From: Cetobacterium sp. UBA6069
GTDB taxonomy: Bacteria; Fusobacteriota; Fusobacteriia; Fusobacteriales; Fusobacteriaceae
Direction: 5' to 3'
Length of the DNA stretch: 25,035 bases
Assembly (NCBI GenBank): GCA_002428805.1
Contig: DIXX01000031.1
Coordinates: 18,902-43,936 of the forward strand
Part shown: in pieces, positions 8,639 through 15,621 of the stretch
Layout of the letters: each line of letters opens with the position of its first letter
Numbering within the stretch: position 1 is the first letter of the stretch
Notes under the pieces: generated by a model
Databases searched by the model: none
The model's input: the letters and a program-made list of their open reading frames with translations, nothing else
What the model was told of the DNA's origin: nothing
Position numbers and translations under genes: made by a program

Positions 8639-10552
8639 ATGAGAGTAATATTACCAAGTGGAGATATAAAAGAGTTTGAAAACAGTGTAAATATGTTTGA
8701 GATTGCAAAATCAATCAGTAACTCTTTAGCTAAAAAAGCTATTGGAGCAAAAGTAGATGGAAAAGAAGTAGATATGAGCTATATATTAGATAGAGATGCT
8801 AATATTGAAATCATAACTCCAGAAACTGAAGAGGGAGAAGAGATTATAAAGCATTCAACTGCTCACTTATTAGCACAAGCAGTTATAAGATTGTTCCCTG
8901 GAACAAAAGTTGCGATAGGACCATCAATTGAAAATGGATTCTACTATGACTTTGATCCTGAAAACCAATTTACAGATGAAGATTTAGAAAAAATCGAAGC
9001 TGAAATGAAAAAAATAGTAAAAGAAAATATAAAAGTTGAAAGAATCGAAATGGTTAGAGAAGAGGCTATTGAGCACTTTAAAAACCTTGGAGAAACTTAC
9101 AAAGTTGAAATAATTGAAAGCATTCCTGCTAATGAGATGTTAACATTCTACAAGCAAGGAGATTTCATTGATTTATGTAGAGGACCACACGTTCCATCTA
9201 CATCTTACTTAAAAGCTTTCAAATTAAAGTCAGTAGCTGGAGCTTACTGGAGAGGAGATTCTAATAACAAAATGTTACAAAGAATCTACGGATTTGCATT
9301 CTCAACTGAGCATGCATTAAAAGCTCACTTAAAGTTCTTAGAGGAAGCTGAAAAAAGAGATCATAGAAGATTAGGTAAAGAGTTAGAGTTATTCTTTACA
9401 AGTGACTTTGGACCAGGATTCCCGTTCTTCTTACCAAACGGTATGAAAATGAGAAATGTATTAACAGATTTATGGAGAAGAGAGCATGAAAAAGCTGGAT
9501 ATGAAATGATTCAAACTCCAATTATGTTAAACAAAGAGTTATGGGAAACTTCAGGACACTGGATGAACTATAGAGAAAATATGTATACATCAGAGATAGA
9601 TGAGACTGAATTCGCTATAAAACCTATGAACTGTCCAGGTGGAGTTTTAGTATATAAGCATGGAATGCATTCGTATAAAGACTTACCAATCAGAGCTGGA
9701 GAGTTAGGAATTGTTCATAGACATGAATTCTCAGGAGCACTTCATGGATTAATGAGAGTAAGAAACTTCACTCAAGATGATGCTCATATCTTTATGACTC
9801 CAGAGCAAATCGAAGACGAAATAATCGGAGTAGTAAACTTAATAGATAAGTTCTATAGAGGATTATTCGGATTCGAATATGCAATTGAGTTATCTACAAG
9901 ACCAGAAAAAGCAATCGGATCTCAAGAGATTTGGGATAAAGCTGAAGCAGCTTTAGAAGGAGCTTTAAAGAAGTTAGGAAGAGATTACAAATTAAATCCA
10001 GGGGATGGAGCATTCTATGGTCCAAAACTAGACTTCAAAATAAAGGATGCTATCGGAAGAACTTGGCAATGTGGAACTATCCAATTAGATTTCAACTTAC
10101 CAGAGAGATTCGATATATCTTATGTTGGAGAGGATGGAGAAAAGCATAGACCAGTAATGATTCATAGAGTTGTTTACGGTTCGTTAGAAAGATTCATGGG
10201 AATATTAATAGAGCACTATGCAGGAGCATTCCCAACTTGGCTAGCACCATGTCAAGTTAAGGTATTAACAATAAATGATGATGTTGTACCTTACGCAAAA
10301 GAGTTAGTATCTATATTAAAAGCTGAAGGAATCAGAGTTGAAATAGATACAAGAGCTGAATCTATCGGATATAAGATTAGAGAAGCTAATGGAAAATATA
10401 AAGTGCCTGTACAATTAATTATTGGTAAAAATGAAGTTGAAAATAGAGAAGTGAACATCAGAAGAATTGGGTCTCAAAACCAAGAATCAATGTCACTAGA
10501 AAACTTCGTAAAGATGATAAAAGAGGAAGCAGCACCAAAATTTAATAATTAA
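8639..10552 (+). CDS. thrS: Threonyl-tRNA synthetase
   Basis: This class II synthetase charges tRNA-Thr and is full length at 637 aa. Domains in order: TGS (about 1-62), editing domain with HxxxH (H72, H76) and C180/H184, catalytic core, and anticodon-binding domain (about 535-637). Catalytic zinc ligands C332, H383 and H509 sit exactly two residues before their E. coli counterparts, and MNCPGG and the motif 2/3 context are intact. The 5' gap of 35 bases after lptD is too short for a T-box leader, so it is probably read from the lptD promoter. The ATG has AAAGGAGAAG upstream. A strong terminator ends the unit. Confidence 0.97.
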   Translation: MRVILPSGDIKEFENSVNMFEIAKSISNSLAKKAIGAKVDGKEVDMSYILDRDANIEIITPETEEGEEIIKHSTAHLLAQAVIRLFPGTKVAIGPSIENGFYYDFDPENQFTDEDLEKIEAEMKKIVKENIKVERIEMVREEAIEHFKNLGETYKVEIIESIPANEMLTFYKQGDFIDLCRGPHVPSTSYLKAFKLKSVAGAYWRGDSNNKMLQRIYGFAFSTEHALKAHLKFLEEAEKRDHRRLGKELELFFTSDFGPGFPFFLPNGMKMRNVLTDLWRREHEKAGYEMIQTPIMLNKELWETSGHWMNYRENMYTSEIDETEFAIKPMNCPGGVLVYKHGMHSYKDLPIRAGELGIVHRHEFSGALHGLMRVRNFTQDDAHIFMTPEQIEDEIIGVVNLIDKFYRGLFGFEYAIELSTRPEKAIGSQEIWDKAEAALEGALKKLGRDYKLNPGDGAFYGPKLDFKIKDAIGRTWQCGTIQLDFNLPERFDISYVGEDGEKHRPVMIHRVVYGSLERFMGILIEHYAGAFPTWLAPCQVKVLTINDDVVPYAKELVSILKAEGIRVEIDTRAESIGYKIREANGKYKVPVQLIIGKNEVENREVNIRRIGSQNQESMSLENFVKMIKEEAAPKFNN

Positions 10553-10561
10553 TTAAATTAT

Positions 10562-10588
10562 GAGCAGGAATTTTTTCCTGCTCTTTTT
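10562..10588 (+). terminator. Rho-independent terminator after thrS
   Basis: A perfect 9-bp stem, GAGCAGGAA (10562-10570) with TTCCTGCTC (10575-10583), closes a T4 loop and is followed by five T. Confidence 0.93.
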
Positions 10589-10615
10589 ACACTTGAAAAT
10601 ATATAGGAGAGAGAA

Positions 10616-11320
10616 ATGGGAATTAGATATAGTAAAATTGAAAATAAAAACAAAAGAGAGATTGTGTTATTAAAAGGATTACCTTGTAAATATGGGAAGT
10701 GTAAGTTTTGTAATTATATAGAGGATAACTCAACAGATTTAGATGAGATTCAAAAAGTAAATATAGAAACCTTAGAAGAGGTGACAGGTGAGTTTGGCGC
10801 TTTAGAGGTTATAAATTCTGGTTCTGTATTTGAACTGCCAGAATCAACTTTAGAAAAAATAAGAGAGGTTGTTTTAGCAAAAAATATAAAGTTACTTTAT
10901 TTTGAAATCTATTATGGATATAAAAATAGATTGAATGAAATCAAAGAATTTTTCAAAGGCATAGATATAAGATTTAGAATGGGAATGGAAACATTTGATA
11001 ATGATTTTAGAATAAACTCTTATGGAAAAAATTTCAAAATTGGGACTACAGAGATAGAGGATTTAAGTCAAAAATTATACTCGGTTTGTCTTCTGATCTG
11101 TGTAAAAGGACAAAACAAAGAGATGATCGATAGAGATATCGAGTTAGGATTAAAATATTTTAAAAGTATTACAATAAATATATTTATAAATAATGGAACC
11201 GAGGTACAAAGAGATGAGGAGTTAGTAAAATGGTTTATTAAAAAATACTCTCATTTACAAGAGGATCCAAGAGTTGAACTGCTAATTGATAATAAAGATC
11301 TTGGAGTTTTTGAGCAGTAG
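10616..11320 (+). CDS. Compact radical SAM-like protein
   Basis: The 234-aa protein has a cysteine cluster PCKYGKCKFCNY (C24, C29, C32; CX4CX2C) near the N-terminus, as in radical SAM enzymes that bind [4Fe-4S]. The canonical spacing is CX3CX2C, so this belongs to a divergent subgroup. Further family-like features are the FRMGMETFDNDFR block (about residue 120), which resembles the glycine-methionine-glutamate strand of radical SAM barrels, and a regular alternation of predicted strands and helices to the end. The length covers a bare TIM-barrel core with no added domain. Sequence feel is closest to the COG1244/RaSEA-like group, but I cannot confirm this, and the substrate is unknown. The ATG at 10616 has AGGAGAGAG upstream. 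It stands alone between two terminators. Confidence 0.65.
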   Translation: MGIRYSKIENKNKREIVLLKGLPCKYGKCKFCNYIEDNSTDLDEIQKVNIETLEEVTGEFGALEVINSGSVFELPESTLEKIREVVLAKNIKLLYFEIYYGYKNRLNEIKEFFKGIDIRFRMGMETFDNDFRINSYGKNFKIGTTEIEDLSQKLYSVCLLICVKGQNKEMIDRDIELGLKYFKSITINIFINNGTEVQRDEELVKWFIKKYSHLQEDPRVELLIDNKDLGVFEQ

Positions 11321-11361
11321 TATTTAGATTCTGAAAAATTAGAAAAGAATATATAAAAAAT

Positions 11362-11390
11362 AAAAATGCTGGAAATTTCCCAGCATTTTT
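11362..11390. terminator. Bidirectional terminator between the radical SAM gene and rsuA
   Basis: An 11-bp perfect stem, AAAAATGCTGG (11362-11372) and CCAGCATTTTT (11380-11390), with a 7-base loop. A-runs on the left and T-runs on the right allow it to work for both converging genes. Confidence 0.9.
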
Positions 11391-11394
11391 ATTT

Positions 11395-12090
11395 TTAAAT
11401 ATGGATATCTTCTCTAGAAATTTCTCTTACATCTCCAGGATTCATTCCATCTAAAGTTAGATTTCCAAACTGAACTCTTTTTAAATAAGTAACTTTATTT
11501 TTAACAGCTTTAAGCATTTTTTTAACTTGACGGTACTTTCCTTCTGTAATTGTCAAATGAATACTCTTGGGAGTTAGATATTCAACTTTACTTGGAAGAG
11601 ATACATAATCAGTATCAAATTTTACTCCAGATTCAAGAGCAGAGATAGCCTCTTCAGAAATTTCTCTATCTAGTTCAACATAGTATGTTTTTTCCATTTT
11701 TTTATCTGGATGAGTCATAGTATAGCTTAAATCACCGTCGCTTGTAAAAAGAAGTAACCCTTCAGTGTCTTTATCAAGTCTTCCAACAGGAGAAACAGAT
11801 TTTTTGTCTACAAAATCAGGTAAAAGCTCGGCAACGATTGCTCTATTGTGCATATCTTCCATAGCAGTTATGTAACCAGCTACTTTATACATAATGTAAT
11901 ATTTTAATTCTTTTTTCTGAGGAATTATTCCATCAAAAGTTATAACATCGATTCCCCACTCTACTTCAGTGGCATCATTAACTTCAACTAATCCATTTAC
12001 AGTAGCCCTACCTTCTGCAATAGCTTTTTTAATTTTTCTTCTACTAGCCACACCGCATTCAACTAAATATTTCTCTAATCTTAATTTCAA
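11395..12090 (-). CDS. rsuA: RsuA-type 16S rRNA pseudouridine synthase
   Basis: This enzyme isomerises a uridine in small-subunit rRNA (U516 in E. coli) to pseudouridine. The 231-aa sequence has an N-terminal S4 RNA-binding domain (about 1-58; RLEKYLVECGVASRRK) and the catalytic domain with PVGRLDKDTEGLL, giving catalytic Asp106. The KYRQVKKML block near residue 185 is typical of the RsuA/RluB/RluE group. Assignment to RsuA rather than RluB is based on length and the TSDGDL context and is less certain. The usual KPAG segment reads KVAG here. The start is TTG at 12090, with GAGGT about 10 bases upstream and the S4 domain beginning at once. It is convergent with the radical SAM gene and divergent from pepT. 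Confidence 0.87.
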   Translation of the reverse strand: MKLRLEKYLVECGVASRRKIKKAIAEGRATVNGLVEVNDATEVEWGIDVITFDGIIPQKKELKYYIMYKVAGYITAMEDMHNRAIVAELLPDFVDKKSVSPVGRLDKDTEGLLLFTSDGDLSYTMTHPDKKMEKTYYVELDREISEEAISALESGVKFDTDYVSLPSKVEYLTPKSIHLTITEGKYRQVKKMLKAVKNKVTYLKRVQFGNLTLDGMNPGDVREISREDIHI

Positions 12091-12233
12091 CTTTAATTCT
12101 ACCTCACAAATTTTATTTTATATCCTAAGATGGTAACATATTTTTGATGTTTTTGCAAAAGAGACTATTTTTTTTGGACAAATTATGTTAATTTATAGAT
12201 GTGTTAAATAATAACGAGGTTTTGGGAGGAAAG

Positions 12234-13457
12234 ATGAGTTTTTTATTAGAAAAATTTTTACAATACGTGCAAATTGATACAACAGCGGATGCTAAAAGTA
12301 AAACATGCCCGAGCACAGAGATTCAGCTGGATTTAGCTAAAGTTATAGTTAAAGATTTAGAAGAGATTGGTTTAGTAGATATATCTTTAGATGAAAATGG
12401 ATATATTATGGGGACACTGCCATCTAATTCGAAAAAAGATATTCCAACAATTGGTTTTATTGCACATATGGATACAGCACCATCGTTTAATGGAAAAGAT
12501 GTTAAGCCAAGAATAATAGAAAAATATGATGGAGAGAATATAGTTTTAAATAAAGATTTAAATATCGTTATGCAAACTAAAGATTTCCCAGAATTAAAAA
12601 AATATATAGATCAAACACTTATTGTTACTGATGGAACAACACTTTTAGGAGCAGATGATAAAGCTGGAATTGTTGAAATTATGACAGCTTTAAAATTCTT
12701 AAAAGAGAATCCAGAGATTGAACACGGTGAGATTAAAATAGGAATAACTCCTGATGAGGAAATCGGAAGAGGAGCAAATCTGTTTAATGTAGAAAAATTT
12801 GGAGCTAAATTTGCATATACAATTGATGGAGGAGAGATTGGAGAGTTGGAATTTGAAAACTTCAATGCCGCATCAGCAAATATAATTATAAAAGGTAGAG
12901 ATATTCATCCAGGTGCTTCAAAAAATAAGATGATAAATGCAATGTTATTAGCTATGGAGTTAAATTCAATGCTTCCAGCTAATGAAAGACCAGAGTATAC
13001 AGAAGGTTATGAAGGATTCTTCCTACTGACAAACTTCAAAGGAAGTATAGAGTTAACAGAAATAGATTATATTATAAGGGATCATTCGAAAGAGAAGTTT
13101 CTAGAAAAAAAGAGGTTAATAGAGAATGCAGCAAAGTATTTAGCAGAAAAATATTCTGATGCAGAGATTATTTTAACGATGACAGATAGTTATTATAATA
13201 TGAGAGAGATGATAGAGCCAGTTTATCACATTGTGGATTTAGCAAAAGAAGCGATGATAGAGGTTGGAGTAAAGCCAATCATAAAACCAATTAGAGGTGG
13301 AACTGATGGAGCTAGATTATCGTTTAAAGGATTACCTTGTCCAAATATATTCACAGGTGGTCATAACTTCCATGGAAAGTTTGAATTTATACCATTCCAA
13401 TCAATGGAAAAATCAGTACAAGTAATTTTAAAAATTGTAGAAATTATGACAAGATAA
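12234..13457 (+). CDS. pepT: Peptidase T (tripeptide aminopeptidase)
   Basis: This zinc aminopeptidase of family M20B releases the N-terminal residue of tripeptides in the cytoplasm. The ATG at 12234 is chosen over an upstream in-frame GTG (12201) because GGGAGGA (12224-12230) lies at ideal spacing. It gives 407 aa, the family's normal length, starting MSFLLEKFLQYVQIDT. The expected metal and catalytic motifs are present: GFIAHMDTAP, LLGADDKAG, TPDEEIGRGA, DIHPGASKNK and the C-terminal GGHNFHGKFEF. It is followed 16 bases later by acyP, likely in the same transcript. Such an enzyme fits an amino-acid and peptide-fermenting anaerobe. Confidence 0.95.
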   Translation: MSFLLEKFLQYVQIDTTADAKSKTCPSTEIQLDLAKVIVKDLEEIGLVDISLDENGYIMGTLPSNSKKDIPTIGFIAHMDTAPSFNGKDVKPRIIEKYDGENIVLNKDLNIVMQTKDFPELKKYIDQTLIVTDGTTLLGADDKAGIVEIMTALKFLKENPEIEHGEIKIGITPDEEIGRGANLFNVEKFGAKFAYTIDGGEIGELEFENFNAASANIIIKGRDIHPGASKNKMINAMLLAMELNSMLPANERPEYTEGYEGFFLLTNFKGSIELTEIDYIIRDHSKEKFLEKKRLIENAAKYLAEKYSDAEIILTMTDSYYNMREMIEPVYHIVDLAKEAMIEVGVKPIIKPIRGGTDGARLSFKGLPCPNIFTGGHNFHGKFEFIPFQSMEKSVQVILKIVEIMTR

Positions 13458-13473
13458 TATTTGAGGAGGAAAA

Positions 13474-13743
13474 ATGAAAACATATCACTTTCTAATTAAA
13501 GGTAGGGTTCAAGGTGTAGGTTATAGAATAACTACTCAGCTCAATGCTGAAAGAATTGGGATAAATGGGATTGTAAAAAATCTACCAAATGGAGATGTAG
13601 AAGTTTTTGCTCAAGGAGAAGAAAATATTATTCAAAATTTTAAAAAATATCTAAAAATAGGATCAATAATGAGTAAGGTTCAAAGTATTGAAGAGTCTGT
13701 TTTAGATAGAGAAGAGTTTGAAGGGTTTGTAACAAAATATTAA
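13474..13743 (+). CDS. acyP: Acylphosphatase
   Basis: This small enzyme (89 aa) hydrolyses acyl phosphates such as acetyl phosphate or carbamoyl phosphate. The signature GRVQGVGYR supplies the phosphate-binding loop and catalytic Arg18, and GIVKNLPNGDVEVFAQG supplies catalytic Asn36. The ferredoxin-like alpha/beta sandwich pattern is complete. The ATG follows GAGGAGGAAAA. It lies directly behind pepT and ends at a strong bidirectional terminator. Its physiological substrate here is not indicated by context. Confidence 0.94.
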   Translation: MKTYHFLIKGRVQGVGYRITTQLNAERIGINGIVKNLPNGDVEVFAQGEENIIQNFKKYLKIGSIMSKVQSIEESVLDREEFEGFVTKY

Positions 13744-13771
13744 AAAAGCGATAGATTTCTATCGCTTTTTT
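13742..13771. terminator. Bidirectional terminator between acyP and the 205-aa gene
   Basis: GCGATAG (13748-13754) pairs with CTATCGC (13759-13765) around a 4-base loop. Flanking A6 and T6 extend the stem to 13 bp and provide a U-tract on either strand. Confidence 0.92.
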
Positions 13772-13772
13772 C

Positions 13773-14390
13773 TTATACCTCTTCTGTATTTTCCGGGAAA
13801 AGAATATTATTTAAAAGCATTGCTAAATCTGCAGCACTACACTCAACTATATGAGCAGTGATAGTTTCATCATCATATCCATCTATATTAAAGAAAACTC
13901 TGTCGTTATTAAGGAAAATCTCTTTCACAACTCCAGCTCCAACTTTATACGCTCCAGATGCTTTTGAAATAGCTAAAACCTCGTATTCGTCATCTGTGAT
14001 AGATAATTTTTTTAGATTTAAACTTTTAAGGTGGTCTTTAATTAGCTCTTCAGATTGAACATAAAATTCTTCTAAAATTTTAACATACTTATCTTTTTTG
14101 ATTAGCTTATCAACTAAAACAGCTAGAGAGAACGAATGGAAAATATCCTCAATGCTATATGCAGAAGGAACCATCTCTCTATTTTTTAAAAATATTTCGA
14201 TGCCATGCTCTCCCTCTTTTATAGTTTCTATAATAGGAGTTTTGCTACCATCTAAGTAATCGATAGCATCAACCTCTAAGTTTGCAACAGATAATTTTTT
14301 TACCTTTTCTTTTTTCATTAATGTTTCAAATTCAGTTTCAATTTTGTCGTAGAAATTAACGATAAAATTATTGAAAAAATTTTCTTTCAT
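13773..14390 (-). CDS. Uncharacterised acidic 205-aa protein
   Basis: I do not recognise this protein. It has no signal peptide, membrane segment, cysteine motif or nucleotide-binding loop. The composition is acidic and lysine-rich. The N-terminal half looks mostly helical (KIETEFETLMKKEKVKK; EDIFHSFSLAVLVDKLIK). The C-terminal half has alternating strands around VGAGVVKEIFLNNDRVFFNI. A CSAADLAMLLNNILFP segment lies at the C-terminus. The ATG at 14390 has a GGTGGTGA site, and a good extended -10 on the minus strand lies at 14420-14428, so it is very likely a real, expressed gene. It is divergent from rlmA and shares with it a promoter region of less than 100 bases. Cytoplasmic location is inferred. 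Confidence 0.8.
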   Translation of the reverse strand: MKENFFNNFIVNFYDKIETEFETLMKKEKVKKLSVANLEVDAIDYLDGSKTPIIETIKEGEHGIEIFLKNREMVPSAYSIEDIFHSFSLAVLVDKLIKKDKYVKILEEFYVQSEELIKDHLKSLNLKKLSITDDEYEVLAISKASGAYKVGAGVVKEIFLNNDRVFFNIDGYDDETITAHIVECSAADLAMLLNNILFPENTEEV

Positions 14391-14419
14391 AATATATTCA
14401 CCACCATCATTTTTTAGAT

Positions 14420-14428
14420 ATTATAACA
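14420..14428 (-). promoter_or_regulatory. Extended -10 promoter of the 205-aa gene
   Basis: On the minus strand the sequence TGT followed by consensus TATAAT (complement of 14420-14425) forms an extended -10. The -35 region is A+T-rich without a clear match. It sits back to back with the plus-strand promoter of rlmA, with -10 centres about 21 bases apart. Confidence 0.6.
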
Positions 14429-14437
14429 TAAAATCTA

Positions 14438-14446
14438 TGATATAAT
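14438..14446 (+). promoter_or_regulatory. Extended -10 promoter of rlmA
   Basis: TGA followed by TATAAT (14441-14446) forms an extended -10, 36 bases before the ATG. No clear -35 is visible. It overlaps the divergent promoter region of the 205-aa gene, so polymerases for the two genes may compete. Confidence 0.6.
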
Positions 14447-14481
14447 ATATAGAAGATAAAAAAATTAGTGAGGTATATAAA

Positions 14482-15306
14482 ATGATAATTTGTCCAGTTT
14501 GTAATAAAAAAATGCAAAAAATTGAAAGAAAATATATATGTGAAGGAAATCATAATTTTGATGTCTCTAAGTTTGGGCATGTAAATTTATTGTTGTCTAA
14601 TCAAAAAAATAGTAAACTTCCCGGGGATAGCAAAGAGATGGTTTTAAGTAGAAAAAATTATTTAGAGAAGGGTTATTACGAAGGTATATCAAATGGAGTA
14701 AATGAAATTATAGAAAGAGAGCTTGGAGATAAGAAAGAGGTAAAGATTTTAGATATAGGTTGTGGAGAAGGATACTATACAAATAGATTAAAGAATTTTT
14801 TAGATAACTTAGGTGTGAAAAGTGATATTGTAGGAATAGATATTTCTAAAGAAGCTGTTATAACAGCAGCAAAATCATATAAAAATATAGAATGGATTGT
14901 CGCTAGTGCAAGTTCGTTACCGATTGAGGATGAATCACTAGATTTTATAATCTGTATGTTTGCAAAAATAATACCTGAAGAGAAGATGAGAACTTTAAAA
15001 AAAGGTGGAAAGTTAATAGTGGTTTCGACAGGAGAAAATCATCTTTTAGAAATGAAAGAGGTAGTTTATGATGTTGTTAGAAAAGAGTTCTATTCACCTG
15101 TAGAGGATTTAAATATCTTCTCTCATTTAGAAAAAGTAAATGTAAAATATGAAACAGAGATTCTAGAGCAGGAAAGCATTGAAAATCTTTTTAATATGAC
15201 TCCTTATAGATGGAGAAGTCCACAAAAAGGTGTAGAGAAATTATTCCTTTTAGAAAAATTAAAAACAACAGTAGAAGTGAATATAGATATTTTTGAAAAA
15301 AATTAA
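14482..15306 (+). CDS. rlmA: RlmA-type 23S rRNA (guanine-N1) methyltransferase
   Basis: This enzyme methylates a guanine in 23S rRNA helix 35 (G745 in the E. coli enzyme, G748 in the Gram-positive RlmAII enzyme) using SAM. The 274-aa sequence starts with a zinc-binding module, C4, C7, C20 and H24 (ICPVCNKKM...ICEGNHNF), characteristic of the family. The SAM domain has DIGCGEGYYT (motif I, about 92-101) and GIDISKEAV. The MTPYRWRS segment near residue 235 is also typical. Which of the two guanines is modified cannot be told from sequence alone. The ATG has a GTGAGGT site upstream. It is followed by a gap of about 315 bases. Confidence 0.9.
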   Translation: MIICPVCNKKMQKIERKYICEGNHNFDVSKFGHVNLLLSNQKNSKLPGDSKEMVLSRKNYLEKGYYEGISNGVNEIIERELGDKKEVKILDIGCGEGYYTNRLKNFLDNLGVKSDIVGIDISKEAVITAAKSYKNIEWIVASASSLPIEDESLDFIICMFAKIIPEEKMRTLKKGGKLIVVSTGENHLLEMKEVVYDVVRKEFYSPVEDLNIFSHLEKVNVKYETEILEQESIENLFNMTPYRWRSPQKGVEKLFLLEKLKTTVEVNIDIFEKN

Positions 15307-15325
15307 AAAAAGTAAAACTTTTTTT
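15305..15325 (+). terminator. Weak A/T-only hairpin after rlmA
   Basis: AAAAAAAGT (15305-15313) pairs with ACTTTTTTT (15317-15325). Almost the whole stem is A-U, so termination would be inefficient. The next strong terminator is at 15424-15465. Confidence 0.35.
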
Positions 15326-15402
15326 AGAGAGCTCACGTCAAAAAAGTGTAATTAGAAAATAGTAAGTTTTTAATTACATAAAAGACTTTATACTTATAAA
15401 AG

Positions 15403-15465
15403 TATTATTTAATCCCCCCCTGTAGACGGCCTTCTATCCCCCCCAGAAGGCCGTTTATTTTTTTT
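15403..15465 (+). ncRNA. Candidate small RNA with two C7 runs and a strong terminator
   Basis: A perfect 10-bp stem, ACGGCCTTCT (15426-15435) with AGAAGGCCGT (15445-15454), extends outward by about four weaker pairs. It closes a loop ATCCCCCCC and ends in eight T (15458-15465). The same 9-mer ATCCCCCCC stands single-stranded just 5' of the stem (15412-15420). This looks like a short RNA whose terminator loop and 5' tail both expose C-runs able to pair with G-rich ribosome binding sites or leaders. Plausible -10 elements lie at 15389-15400, but no -35 is clear, and the 5' end is a guess. The alternative is a plain terminator for rlmA transcripts, possibly with a processed 3' fragment. Confidence 0.5.
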
Positions 15466-15510
15466 GTATTTAATAACAAAAGTTGTGACTATTTTTTTTA
15501 TAGGTTTATA

Positions 15511-15519
15511 TTGTATAAT
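15511..15519 (+). promoter_or_regulatory. Probable -10 region for dnaE
   Basis: A consensus TATAAT (15514-15519) lies downstream of the C-rich terminator and about 100 bases before dnaE. No -35 at a normal spacing is evident. The predicted leader contains the short ORF at 15550-15594. Confidence 0.5.
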
Positions 15520-15549
15520 ATATTAAGTCAATTTTAGGGGTGATTAAAG

Positions 15550-15594
15550 TTGAAGCAGATAAATAGAGTTGTTTTTGTGGAAGGTTTAAACTAG
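15550..15594 (+). CDS. Possible 14-codon leader peptide before dnaE
   Basis: A TTG start is preceded at ideal spacing (6 bases) by AGGGGTGA (15536-15543) and encodes MKQINRVVFVEGLN, then TAG. It ends 27 bases before the dnaE ATG. TTG starts behind a GGTGA-type site are used elsewhere in this window (ruvC, amaP), so translation is plausible. The peptide has no run of one amino acid that would suggest attenuation. It could also be a remnant or chance. Confidence 0.35.
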   Translation: MKQINRVVFVEGLN

Positions 15595-15621
15595 AAAAAA
15601 ACCATTAAGAGGAGGGATTGA

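Larger units (their letters stand above)
15307..15621. other. Gene-free gap between rlmA and dnaE
   Basis: In order, the gap holds a weak hairpin; an 8-bp inverted repeat, TGTAATTA (15347-15354) and TAATTACA (15371-15378), with A/T-rich inner pairs; possible -10 hexamers TATACT (15389-15394) and TATAAA (15395-15400); a C7-rich candidate small RNA; a TATAAT (15514-15519) likely to drive dnaE; and a possible 14-codon leader ORF. No longer protein-coding frame with a ribosome binding site was seen. Confidence 0.7.

Noticed and set aside
12201..12233. Upstream GTG start for pepT adding 11 residues
   Set aside because: No ribosome binding site lies before it. GGGAGGA sits correctly before the ATG at 12234, and that start gives the normal family length.
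12611..12865. Minus-strand open frame opposite pepT
   Set aside because: It is an antisense shadow of conserved pepT codons, with no supporting start signals.
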